Positions 1 to 6,488 of a stretch of DNA of 7,425 nucleotides are shown in pieces. Position 1 is the stretch's first letter. Each line of letters begins with the position of its first letter. The translations under genes and the position numbers were made by a program. The DNA is taken from contig CASEQO010000087.1 in the NCBI GenBank assembly GCA_949290035.1, positions 1 to 7,425 on the forward strand, read 5' to 3'. Below the pieces are notes generated by a model. It saw nothing but the letters and a program-made list of their open reading frames with translations, was not told the DNA's origin and did not search any database. This stretch comes from an uncultured Mycoplasmataceae bacterium (GTDB taxonomy: Bacteria; Bacillota_I; Bacilli_A; Mycoplasmatales; Mycoplasmoidaceae).

Positions 1-1595
1 ACAAAATCATAAGCTTCAGCAATTTTTAAAGCTTGAATCATTTCTTCTTCAGTAGCATCTAACTTACCTACTTGAAGATTAGATCTAATTGTTCCTTTAA
101 ATAAAACTTTTTCTTGAAAAGCAAATGAAACATTTTCTTTAATACTATTAAGATCTAAATCTTTAACATTAATGTTAGAAATTTTAACTTCTCCTTCTTG
201 AGTATCATAAAGTCTAGGAATTAAATTTACTAATGTTGATTTTCCAGAACCAGTTTGTCCTATAATACCAAGAGACTCACCTTGCTTTATCTTAAAAGAA
301 ATATTTTCTAAAATAGGTAATTTAGAATCGTTATTATATCTAAAAGTAACATTCTTAAACTCAATTGAATTATCTTCTATTTTTTGTGCATTTTCTTTTG
401 AAATAATAGTTGATTTTGCTTCTAACACTTCACTAATTCTTGTAGCACAAACTTTTCCTTTTGCATAAAAGAACATTACCATTGATGAAAGAACAAACCC
501 TAAAACAATAAGCATGAAATATTGAGAGAATGTTGTTACTATTGTTATAGTATCAGTAACTTGAGCATTTCATTCTTTTATTTGCATACCTAATGCTATA
601 CATTCTGGTGATCAATTATCCATTGGTACACCATTACTTAATTCTAAGAATCTATCAACTATACTTTGATCACCAACTTTGCTAGCTGAATAACCACCAA
701 TAATAATGGTTATATCTAAAGCTAAATTCACAAGTCACATCATAGAAGGCATAACCATACTAACAATAGTTTCACCTTTTATATTATATTTTTTATACCC
801 TTCATTAGTTTCATTAAATCTATTCATTTGAGTTTGTTCTAAATTAAATGCTTTTACTACTCTTGTACCGTGTAGATTTTCTATCATTATTTTATTATTT
901 GAATCAAAATATTGTCTTGATTTTAATTGGAATGGTTTTGATTTAGCTGTTAAAACCATAGCTATAATAACCATTAAAGGAATAGCTAAATAACTATATG
1001 CTAAATTTGCACCTCCATCAACTTTATTAGAAAGATCAATAGATTGTCATATAGACATAGCAACACCACCAATTAAGTAGAATGGCATTTTTAATAAAAT
1101 ATTAAAAATCATTATTAATAAATTTTGTACTTGATATGCATCTGAATTAACTCTTGTTAATAAAGACGATGTAGAAAATTTATCAATATCTTGTAATGAT
1201 AAATACATAGAATTTGAATATACTTCTATTCTAATCCTTGTCATTAAATTAATTGATATTTTTATAGAAATAATAATAGAAGCAATATTAAAAATTATTC
1301 CACCAATTGAAACCGCAGTCATTATCCCTATTCACATTCCAAATACTGAAAATTGATCTTTTAGATAATAAATTATTACACTTGGATCAAAAGGATTTGA
1401 TATTCCGTGTTGTAACATAATTCTTGACAAATCATCTTGTCCAGGATTTAATACAGTATTATTTACAATTTGATATAAATAAGGTTGTAATAAATCACCT
1501 ACAACAGAAATTAACATTAAAATTGCACATATGACAAGTCATATAACTTCAATTTTAGTTAACCTTGAAAAAATTTGTTTTAAACCAAATTTCAT
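1..1595 (-). CDS. ABC exporter half-transporter (permease plus ATPase), C-terminus cut off by window edge
   Basis: About 531 residues are visible, starting at the ATG at 1595-1593 behind a strong ribosome site (AAAGGGG, 1600-1606, 4 nt away). The N-terminal half holds about six hydrophobic helices (roughly residues 17-35, 85-115, 160-185, 200-215, 280-310 and 350-385), the layout of a type IV exporter of the MsbA/LmrA/multidrug kind. A hydrophilic insert lies at about 45-80, between helices 1 and 2. The nucleotide-binding domain starts near residue 410, with Walker A GQTGSGKST (446-454) and the Q-loop in FAFQEK (Gln494). The ABC signature, Walker B and H-loop would lie beyond the edge. Six in-frame TGA codons are read as Trp; under the standard code the gene would look shattered. 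Such proteins act as homo- or heterodimers in the membrane, and a partner may lie next to it outside the window. The substrate (drug, lipid or peptide) cannot be told. Confidence 0.93.
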
Positions 1596-1674
1596 ATTAC
1601 CCCTTTCAAAAATATTAATATAATTTAATACAAAAAATATTTATAGTTTTAAAAACTTAAAATAATTTTGAATA

Positions 1675-1712
1675 TAAAAAATACTATATCTTACACATTA
1701 AGATATAATATT
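1675..1712 (-). terminator. Intrinsic terminator of the rplK-rplA operon
   Basis: Fourteen bases downstream of the rplA stop codon, a 14-bp stem (1680-1693 with 1699-1712; one G-U pair when read on the minus strand) closes a 5-nt loop at 1694-1698. On the minus strand it is followed by a run of six T (1681-1676). The stem is all A-T except one inner pair and the wobble, but it is long and perfectly placed. It separates the ribosomal operon from the ABC gene, which must have its own promoter in 1596-1679; I could not pick a convincing one there. Confidence 0.8.
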
Positions 1713-1725
1713 TTAACTAATAAAA

Positions 1726-2397
1726 CTATTGAGGGATGATTACTTTAATACCAGGTCCCATTGTTGATGATATTGAAATGTTTTGAACAAAAACACCTTT
1801 AACAGTTGATGGTCTTTTTGATTTAATAAAGTTAATTATAAATTCAATATTTTCAGCAACTTTTTTAGGATCAGAATTAGTTTTTCCAACTAACATATGA
1901 ATATTTCCATATGTGTCTGTTCTATATTGAGATAAACCTTTTTTAAATTCAGAAATAGTTTTTTCTAAATCTGTAGTAACATTCCCATTTTTAGGATTAG
2001 GCATTAATCCTTTTGGACCTAATACTTTACCTAACTTACTTAATGCAGGCATCATTTTTGGAGTTGTAATAATTAAATCAAAATCAACTCATCCACTTGA
2101 TATTTCTTGAATTTTATCTTCAGCCCCTGCAAAATCTACACCTAATTTAGCAGCATCTTTTTGCGTTAAACCTGAATCAATAACTAAAATTTTGTTTGTT
2201 TTACCAAAGTAATGAGGTAAAGCGATTGTCCCTCTTAATTGTTGTTCAGCTTTTGTAGTATCTAAATTTAATTTAATAGCAATATCAATTGAAGAAACAA
2301 ATTTTGTGTGAGAATTTTTAATAGCTAAATCTACAGCTTCACTTATTGAATATAATTTTGATTTATCAAAATCTATTGTTTTTTTATTTTTACTCAT
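1726..2397 (-). CDS. rplA: 50S ribosomal protein L1
   Basis: The product is 223 residues, close to the usual length of about 230 for bacterial L1. L1 binds 23S rRNA at the base of the mobile L1 stalk, which helps release tRNA from the E site. In many bacteria it also represses its own operon by binding the mRNA leader. The diagnostic stretch VLGPKGLMPNPKNG is present around residues 127-140, followed by the family-typical lysine-rich C-terminal part. The only Trp (codon 103, 2091-2089) is a TGA, so a standard-code caller would split the gene there. The start ATG (2397) follows the rplK stop after 2 nt and has its own AAGG ribosome site (2405-2408, 7 nt away) inside the end of rplK, which fits coupled translation. 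Transcription ends at the hairpin at 1675-1712. Confidence 0.97.
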
Positions 2398-2399
2398 AA

Positions 2400-2858
2400 T
2401 TAAGCCTTATTACCATTTTTAATAGGTGATAAATCAACACCTTCTATTTTAATTCCCATTTGTTTTGCAGTTCCTGCAACTAGTCTTAAAGCCATTTCTT
2501 CATCATATGCATTCATGTCTTGCATTTTATATTTTGCTATTTCTAATGCTTGTTCTTTTGAAATAGTAGCTACTGTTTCAGTTAAAGGGTTTTTAGCACC
2601 AGATTCAATTTTAGCTGCTTTTTTAAGCATTATAGCTGTTGGTGTAGTTTTAGTAAAGAATTTAAATGATTTATCTTTATATGCATAAATTACACATGGT
2701 ATAATTTCACCATTTTGATCTTTAGTTTTATCATTAAATTGTTTTGTAAATTCTGCCATGTTTATACCAATTGAAGCCAATGCTGGACCAGGTTTAGCTT
2801 GCCCACCAATTAATTCAATTTTGGCAATTCTTACAATGTTAGCGTCTTTTATAGCCAC
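2400..2858 (-). CDS. rplK: 50S ribosomal protein L11
   Basis: From the GTG at 2858 the product is 152 residues, slightly longer than the 141-142 of E. coli and B. subtilis. L11 forms the GTPase-associated centre with 23S rRNA and takes part in factor binding and the stringent response. The N-terminal motif reads [17 protein letters not shown], the shortened Mollicute form of the PPVGPALG loop. The C-terminal RNA-binding domain contains the expected TETVATIS and [10 protein letters not shown] segments. An in-frame ATG at 2867 and a TTG at 2864 lie only 0 and 3 nt from the AAGGAG ribosome site, whereas the GTG is 9 nt away and gives the family-typical start [17 protein letters not shown] therefore prefer the GTG. 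It is the first gene of the operon with rplA and is probably controlled by the structured leader upstream. Confidence 0.96.
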   Translation of the reverse strand: MAIKDANIVRIAKIELIGGQAKPGPALASIGINMAEFTKQFNDKTKDQNGEIIPCVIYAYKDKSFKFFTKTTPTAIMLKKAAKIESGAKNPLTETVATISKEQALEIAKYKMQDMNAYDEEMALRLVAGTAKQMGIKIEGVDLSPIKNGNKA

Positions 2859-2867
2859 AAGCAACAT

Positions 2868-2873
2868 CTCCTT
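2868..2873 (-). promoter_or_regulatory. rplK ribosome-binding site that decides the start codon
   Basis: AAGGAG on the minus strand directly abuts the ATG at 2867-2865, which leaves no spacer for that codon. The GTG at 2858-2856 is 9 nt away, a normal distance. The site therefore argues against the longest reading frame and for GTG initiation. Confidence 0.75.
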
Positions 2874-2888
2874 ATAAATATGTTCTTT

Positions 2889-2931
2889 ACGTGGTTTAGC
2901 AAATATTAATAACTATAATATTTTTCCACAT
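2889..2931 (-). promoter_or_regulatory. Two-tier stem-loop in the rplK leader, possible L1 autoregulatory site
   Basis: On the minus strand an outer 6-bp stem (ATGTGG at 2931-2926 with CCACGT at 2894-2889, one G-U pair) encloses an asymmetric internal loop (AA on one side, GCTAAA on the other). Inside is an 8-bp inner stem (AAATATTA at 2923-2916 with TAATATTT at 2908-2901) with a 7-nt loop. The structure ends 15 nt before the rplK ribosome site. It is not a terminator, since no T-run follows. Two helices joined by an asymmetric internal loop is the general shape of known L1 binding sites. L1 binding here is inference; only the fold is visible. Confidence 0.45.
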
Positions 2932-2975
2932 GCTACATATATTAACTAACATTATTAATTAATATATGCTTTATT

Positions 2976-2981
2976 ATTATA
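2976..2981 (-). promoter_or_regulatory. Probable -10 box of the rplK-rplA operon
   Basis: A perfect TATAAT lies on the minus strand about 118 nt before the rplK start. Transcription would begin near 2969, giving a leader of about 110 nt that contains the two-tier stem-loop. The sequence 17 nt upstream (TTATGA) is only a weak match to a -35 box. The -10 lies just beyond the end of the broken abortive-infection gene (stop at 3005-3007). Confidence 0.5.
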
Positions 2982-3004
2982 ACAAACAAAATAAATTATC
3001 ATAA

Positions 3005-3990
3005 TTAATTTGGAAAACCCATCTTTAATTTTATTGAACTTCAAAGATTTTTGCTACTAAATAATTTTTCGTATTTTTTGAATAAATTCTTCATATTTTT
3101 TTCAAAATTATTTTTTTTAAATCACATTACATTAATATATTCACATATATGCTTTATATTAATTTTTTCGTTATTATTTTTAAATAAATAGTTTTTAGAC
3201 ATTAATTTCATAAAATTGTGAAAATTATCTGAGTTCTTAGAAAAATTTATATTAATAATTTCATTATTATGGCAAATTTTATTTCTTATCATTTTTAATA
3301 TTTCTAAAGTACTTGTAAAATTACTTAAAATATATTTGTCTATATTTTTTGCATCATTATTTAAATAATACTTAATTATACTATCTCTTATTTCTTTTCT
3401 TGTGAGCTTCAAAATTTTTATTATTATTTCAAAAGTTCAATAATTAGAAATCTCTCATATAGGAATATCTTTAATTTTATCTTTAAGATAAGATTCATTA
3501 TTATTTAATTTTATTCCGTATCTTTTAAGTAGACTTTTATCTCTTATTATGTACTTTATTAACAATCCCTTAAAGCTTTTTATTTCTTTAGAATTGTTTT
3601 TTAATGATGGAAACAAAAAACAAAAATCTTTATTTGATATTTTTAATAATCTTCCATATTTCATTAGTTTTATATTATATGATTCTATAGATTTTTTTGA
3701 AAAAACATGAGAAATGGAACTACATAATCTTTTTTCTATATTGAATATAAATTCAATTAACAAAATAGATAAATCATTATTAAATTTAAATAAATTTATA
3801 AAATCCTTTTTAAATATTTTTTGTATAATCCAGTTTCTTTATCAATAAGAAATTCTTTATAATGATTGATACAATATTGATAATTAAAATTAAATAAATG
3901 AGATTTTAAATCTATTCTTTTTTCAATATGAAGACCTTTTTGTTTTAAATGTTCAATCTGCTCTGAAATATCTTTAAATTATTTTTTCAT
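3005..3990 (-). pseudogene. Abi_2-family abortive-infection (HEPN-type) protein, broken by a stop at codon 4 and one frameshift
   Basis: The reconstructed protein has about 328 residues, near the roughly 300 usual for Abi_2 (AbiD/AbiF) proteins. Family landmarks run in order: SEQIEHLKQKGLHI (residues 9-22), ILLIEFIFNIEKRL (about 94-107), IPIWEISNYWTF (about 177-188), RNKICH (about 236-241) and the C-terminal MGFPN before TAA at 3007-3005. RNKICH fits the R-N-x-x-x-H motif of HEPN ribonucleases, so the catalytic motif survives. Four in-frame TGA codons read as Trp, including one inside IPIW. Lesions: the ATG at 3990 gives MKK then TAA at 3981-3979, with no other ATG, GTG or TTG start in that frame. 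A -1 shift is then needed within 3799-3838, most simply one base lost from an A-tract around 3808-3822. No ribosome site precedes the ATG. Known relatives kill or arrest infected cells by RNA cleavage; this copy is probably inactive unless recoding occurs. Family assignment is fairly sure, activity is not. Confidence 0.8.
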
Positions 3991-4157
3991 ATATCTATAT
4001 TATTCTATGATATTTAAGTAAGATTTATATACTTTGTTTATATTATGAAGATGTTTATTAGATAAGTTATATTAAAATACAATAAAATCATTTAATTTAA
4101 AATAATAATTTTATATTCTATATTTAAAAAAATATAAAATATAAATAAGGAAATATT
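3991..4157. other. Divergent intergenic region between the two broken accessory genes
   Basis: About 167 bases, nearly all A and T, lie between the oppositely directed Abi_2 and HNH remnants and must have held both their promoters. The only clear structure is a perfect 10-bp inverted repeat (4108-4117 with 4131-4140, 13-nt spacer) just before the HNH ribosome site. With no G-C pair it may be chance at this composition. I saw no further gene or RNA here. Confidence 0.4.
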
Positions 4158-4437
4158 ATGTCAAAAAATAAATACTCAAGTAAAATTCAAAATGTTTGAG
4201 AGAAATCAAAAAAATGTAATTGCAAAATAAAGATTGTCATCCAAATAATCATAGATTATGTGATATTTGCCAAAAAAAATTTTATATGGATCTCATCAAA
4301 GTGTCATTTCTCAGATAAATAGTAGATATGCTTGAAATATTGATCATATTATACTAATAAGTAAAGGTGGAAAAAATTCTATTGATAATTTGCAAGTGGT
4401 TCATATCGAATGTAATAAAAATAAGAAAAACAAATAA
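4158..4437 (+). pseudogene. HNH endonuclease remnant with two frameshifts
   Basis: The ATG at 4158 has a good ribosome site (AAGGA, 4147-4151, 6 nt away). Frame A gives MSKNKYSSKIQNVWEKSKK then CNCK. A second frame continues from about 4224-4231 with DCHPNNHRLCDICQKK. A third continues from the A8 tract at 4272-4279 with ILYGSHQS, then SRYAWNIDHIILISKGGKN, DNLQVVHIECNKNKKNK and TAA at 4435-4437. Joined, these give a compact HNH nuclease of about 93 residues with a CxxC knuckle (LCDIC), the catalytic DH of NIDHI, the SKGG turn and the NLQ...H..CN..K finish. Two Trp codons are TGA. Each junction is repaired by adding one A (A4 to A5 and A8 to A9). HNH proteins are metal-dependent DNA nucleases, common in phages and restriction systems. 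The domain call is firm; its original role is unknown and the gene is probably dead. Confidence 0.78.
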
Positions 4438-4461
4438 AAAGTTTGATCCCGCAGATCAAAC
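4430..4461 (-). terminator. Intrinsic terminator on the minus strand
   Basis: A perfect 8-bp stem (GTTTGATC at 4461-4454 with GATCAAAC at 4448-4441) has the 5-nt loop TGCGG and is followed on the minus strand by TTTTT, then ATTTG and TTTTT. Read on the plus strand the same hairpin is followed by CCCCTGTGCC, with no T-run, so it works as a terminator only in the minus direction. No protein gene on the minus strand ends here, which points to a short non-coding transcript. The T-run overlaps the stop codon of the HNH remnant on the other strand. Confidence 0.6.
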
Positions 4462-4484
4462 CCCTGTGCCTTATTGGCCAATAC
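4432..4484 (-). ncRNA. Putative small RNA of about 50 nt with tRNA-Gln-like 5' half
   Basis: A promoter-like pair (4491-4518) and a terminator hairpin (4430-4461) bracket a transcript of about 50 nt on the minus strand. Its sequence recalls the first half of tRNA-Gln. There is a GCC/GGC D-stem (4478-4476 with 4470-4468) with a shortened AATAA loop, then A, then CAGGG, then the 7-nt loop GTTTGAT. That loop has TTG (the Gln anticodon) at the right place after T33. The 3' anticodon strand (CTGCG) does not pair properly, and no T-arm or acceptor stem is present, so it is not a working tRNA. G and C are far denser here than in the flanks. It may be a tRNA-Gln fragment captured into a small RNA, a remnant of integration at a tRNA gene, or chance resemblance. 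Nothing shows its function. Confidence 0.35.
4472..4483. repeat. 12-bp perfect palindrome with GC core
   Basis: TATTGGCCAATA is its own reverse complement. With no spacer it cannot form a useful hairpin, so it would act as a protein-binding dyad or be part of the predicted RNA, whose 5' end it forms. It lies 8 bases from the minus-strand TATAAT. A GGCC core stands out in a region this A+T-rich. Confidence 0.4.
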
Positions 4485-4490
4485 AATTAA

Positions 4491-4518
4491 ATTATACACA
4501 AAAATTTATTTACATCAA
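4491..4518 (-). promoter_or_regulatory. Predicted minus-strand promoter of the small RNA
   Basis: On the minus strand, TTGATG (4518-4513, four of six matches to TTGACA) and a perfect TATAAT (4496-4491) are separated by 16 nt. Initiation would fall near 4484. It points away from the metallophosphoesterase operon and towards the terminator at 4430-4461. The two elements plus the terminator make a complete short transcription unit, though TATAAT is common by chance at this composition. Confidence 0.4.
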
Positions 4519-4541
4519 AATTTCTTATTTAGGACACATAT

Positions 4542-5027
4542 ATGAAATTATTAATTGTTTCTGATACACATGGTGATACAAAAACAATGGATAAAATAAT
4601 AAAAAAAGAAAATCCAGATTTTGTAATACATGCTGGTGATCATTGTTTAAATAATGAAGACCAAATAAATAAATATGCTAACTATTACGTTGCAGGAAAT
4701 AATGACTATATAGGTAAAGATATAAATATTTTTAATATAGAAAATATTTATATAATGCTAACTCATGGTCATATGTTTTCTTTTTTTGATATTGATAAAT
4801 GAGAACAAGAACTATATAAATATAGTTTAGATAAAAATATTAATCTTATAATATATGGTCATTCTCATTTAGAAAGATTTATAAAAATTAATAATACATA
4901 CATATTAAATCCAGGTTCTTTAACAAGACCTAGAAATAAATTAAATATTCCTAGTTATGCTATTCTAAATATAGAGAAAAGTAAAATAAAAGAAAATAAT
5001 TTTGAAGAGGTTATTAAATATTTATAA
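4542..5027 (+). CDS. YfcE/MJ0936-type metallophosphoesterase
   Basis: The product is 161 residues, the normal size for the small calcineurin-like phosphoesterases of the YfcE/MJ0936 family. All metal-binding motifs are present: SDTHGD (Asp8, His10), HAGDH (Asp33), GNND (Asn53, Asp55), THGH (His75, His77) and GHSH (His107, His109), followed by LNPGS. Family members hydrolyse phosphodiesters in vitro with Mn or Ni; the physiological substrate is unsettled. One TGA (4800-4802, residue 87) is read as Trp. The start ATG has AGGA at 4531-4534 with a 7-nt spacer. It is the first gene of a plus-strand operon: its TAA shares a base with the ATG of ispH (TAATG), so the two are translationally coupled. 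Its own promoter must lie between 4438 and 4541, but I could not name a convincing one. The fold and motifs are certain, the cellular role is not. Confidence 0.93.
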
Positions 5028-5917
5028 TGAAAATAACAAAAATAACTCCAAGAGGATTTTGTAAAGGTGTCATTGATGCGTGAGCAATGTCTAAAAAAAT
5101 AAGACAAGAAAATCCTAATAAAGATATTTATATGATTGGTTGATTAGTTCATAACAAAGAAATGATCAAAGATCTTGAATCAATTGGTATTAAAACAATT
5201 GATGATAGTTATAAATCAAGATATGAAATAATAAAAAAATTAAAACCATCAAATAATACTATATTAATTTTTAGCGCTCATGGTTCTGAACAAAAAGCAC
5301 TAGACTTAGCATCACAAAAAGGTTTTGAATATTATGATGCAACTTGTATTTATGTTGATAAAACAAAAGAAATAATAAAGCAAAAAATTAATGAAGGTTA
5401 TGAAATAATTTTTATTGGAAAAAATAATCATCCCGAAACAAAAGCTATGCTATCTATAGATGATAGAATAATTTTTATAGAAAATATTGAAGATGCAAAA
5501 AAAATAAAAATAAATCAATCTAAAAAATATTTAGTAACTAATCAAACAACTATATCTATTTATGATTTTTATGAGATACATAAATATTTAAAACACAAAA
5601 TTAATCTAGTTAAATTTGAAAATGAAATATGTAATGCTACTTTTGATAGACAAAAAGCAATTGATACAATGGATAAATCAATAGACTTGTTAATCGTTGT
5701 TGGAGACAAAAAAAGTAATAATAGTAACAAATTAGTAGAAATAGCTCTAAAAAACAATGTAGAATCATACTTAATAGAAAATGAAAATTGTTTAAACGAT
5801 TCATGATTTTTAAATAAAAAGCATGTAGCAATATCTTCAGGAACATCTACACCAACATGACTAACTAATAAAATAATAAAAATAATAGAAGATAAATGAG
5901 GTAATGATGAAAAATAA
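5027..5917 (+). CDS. ispH: 4-hydroxy-3-methylbut-2-enyl diphosphate reductase (IspH/LytB)
   Basis: The product is 296 residues. IspH is the last enzyme of the methylerythritol phosphate pathway; it converts HMBPP to IPP and DMAPP with an iron-sulphur cluster. The three cluster cysteines are present: Cys12 (RGFCKGV), Cys107 (DATC) and Cys202 (NEICNAT). So are the substrate-pocket residues His42 (LVHN), His85 (SAHGS), His135 and Glu137 (NNHPE), NQTTIS near 172-177, VGDKKSNNSNKL and SSGTSTP. Two oddities: the usual Pro after the second Cys is Ile (DATCIYV), and the first Ser of the SSNSN motif is Asn. Five TGA codons read as Trp. The start ATG overlaps the upstream stop by one base and has no well-spaced ribosome site (GAGG is 16 nt away), so translation is probably coupled. 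Most mycoplasmas lack this pathway, which makes the gene informative about lineage. Confidence 0.96.
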
Positions 5918-6488
5918 TATTATTAATTATTTGAAGCAAAATTTTGCATGAAAAAATTTATTTTTTAAATTAATTGCCTTATTAATATCTGCTAGCATAA
6001 TATGTACTATATCTTTTGTATTGAGAAATCACTTTATAACTTCTAATCCTCAACAAAAAGATTTTATGGGGGAATTTATAAGTATAAAAGTTGTTTATAA
6101 TTATGGTGTTGCTTTTAGTTGATTTAATAGTTCAACAGCTTCTGCATATGTTGTCCAATCTATGTCAGTAATAATAACTTTATTGTTGTGAATATTTATT
6201 AAAGATAAAATTGCAAGTACAATACTATTAATATCTTTTTTATCAGGACTATGTAATTTAATTGATAGAATAGTAGATGATATTAGCCCGTATTATGGAG
6301 TTATTAAAAATGCAGTAGTAGATTACTTTTATTTTAAATTTATTAGTAATAGTGCTATTTTTAATATCAATGATGTTTTCATAACTCTTTCATATATATC
6401 ATTGTTTATTTACATAATTGTAAAATTCTTTATAGATAATAAAAAGGAAACACTAGAAAATGACAAAATCAATAATATACAAGAATAA
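5907..6488 (+). CDS. lspA: Lipoprotein signal peptidase (signal peptidase II)
   Basis: From the ATG at 5907 the product is 193 residues, within the longer Mollicute range. LspA is an aspartyl protease in the membrane that removes the signal peptide of diacylated prolipoproteins. The two catalytic aspartates lie in NLIDR (Asp120) and FNINDVF (Asp156). The family motifs NYGVAFSWF (about 65-73) and VVDY (about 137-140) are also present. About four hydrophobic helices are visible (about 18-40, 77-98, 102-120 and 157-175). Three TGA codons read as Trp. A second ATG at 5904 is 2 nt from the GAGG ribosome site (5898-5901); the ATG at 5907 is 5 nt away and is preferred, though they differ by one residue. 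The gene overlaps ispH by 11 nt and its own tail overlaps the next gene by 29 nt. Confidence 0.95.

Noticed and set aside
735..1517. Separate short reading frames at 735-974, 1047-1322 and 1332-1517 (minus) as independent genes or as a broken transporter
   Set aside because: They share one frame and are separated only by TGA codons, which are Trp here. Together they form the intact membrane part of the ABC exporter.
1596..1679. Promoter of the ABC exporter gene
   Set aside because: Several TATAAA-like stretches exist on the minus strand (for example 1645-1640), but none has a credible -35 at proper spacing. I could not choose one.
3808..3814. Programmed -1 frameshift in the Abi_2 gene as the primary explanation
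   Set aside because: The slippery heptamer T TTA AAA is real, but the same gene also has TAA at codon 4 with no other start, and the neighbouring HNH gene is broken too. Decay is simpler.
4108..4140. 10-bp inverted repeat before the HNH gene as operator or terminator
   Set aside because: It consists solely of A-T pairs in an almost pure A+T stretch, has a 13-nt spacer and is not followed by a T-run; chance is likely.
4441..4461. Plus-strand intrinsic terminator for the HNH gene
   Set aside because: The hairpin is good, but on the plus strand it is followed by CCCCTGTGCC and not by a T-run. It fits a terminator only on the minus strand.
4441..4484. Functional tRNA-Gln gene
   Set aside because: The 3' anticodon strand does not pair with CAGGG, there is no T-loop or acceptor stem, and a terminator hairpin occupies the second half.
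4367..4564. Plus-strand 65-residue frame running over the hairpin into the metallophosphoesterase start
   Set aside because: It runs out of frame through the HNH core, the palindromic block and the ribosome site of the next gene; the protein resembles nothing and the TTG-like start has no support.
5569..5846. Minus-strand frames at 5569-5757 and 5637-5846
   Set aside because: Shadows of ispH on the opposite strand: Leu/Phe/Ile-rich, as expected from antisense A-rich codons, with no ribosome site.
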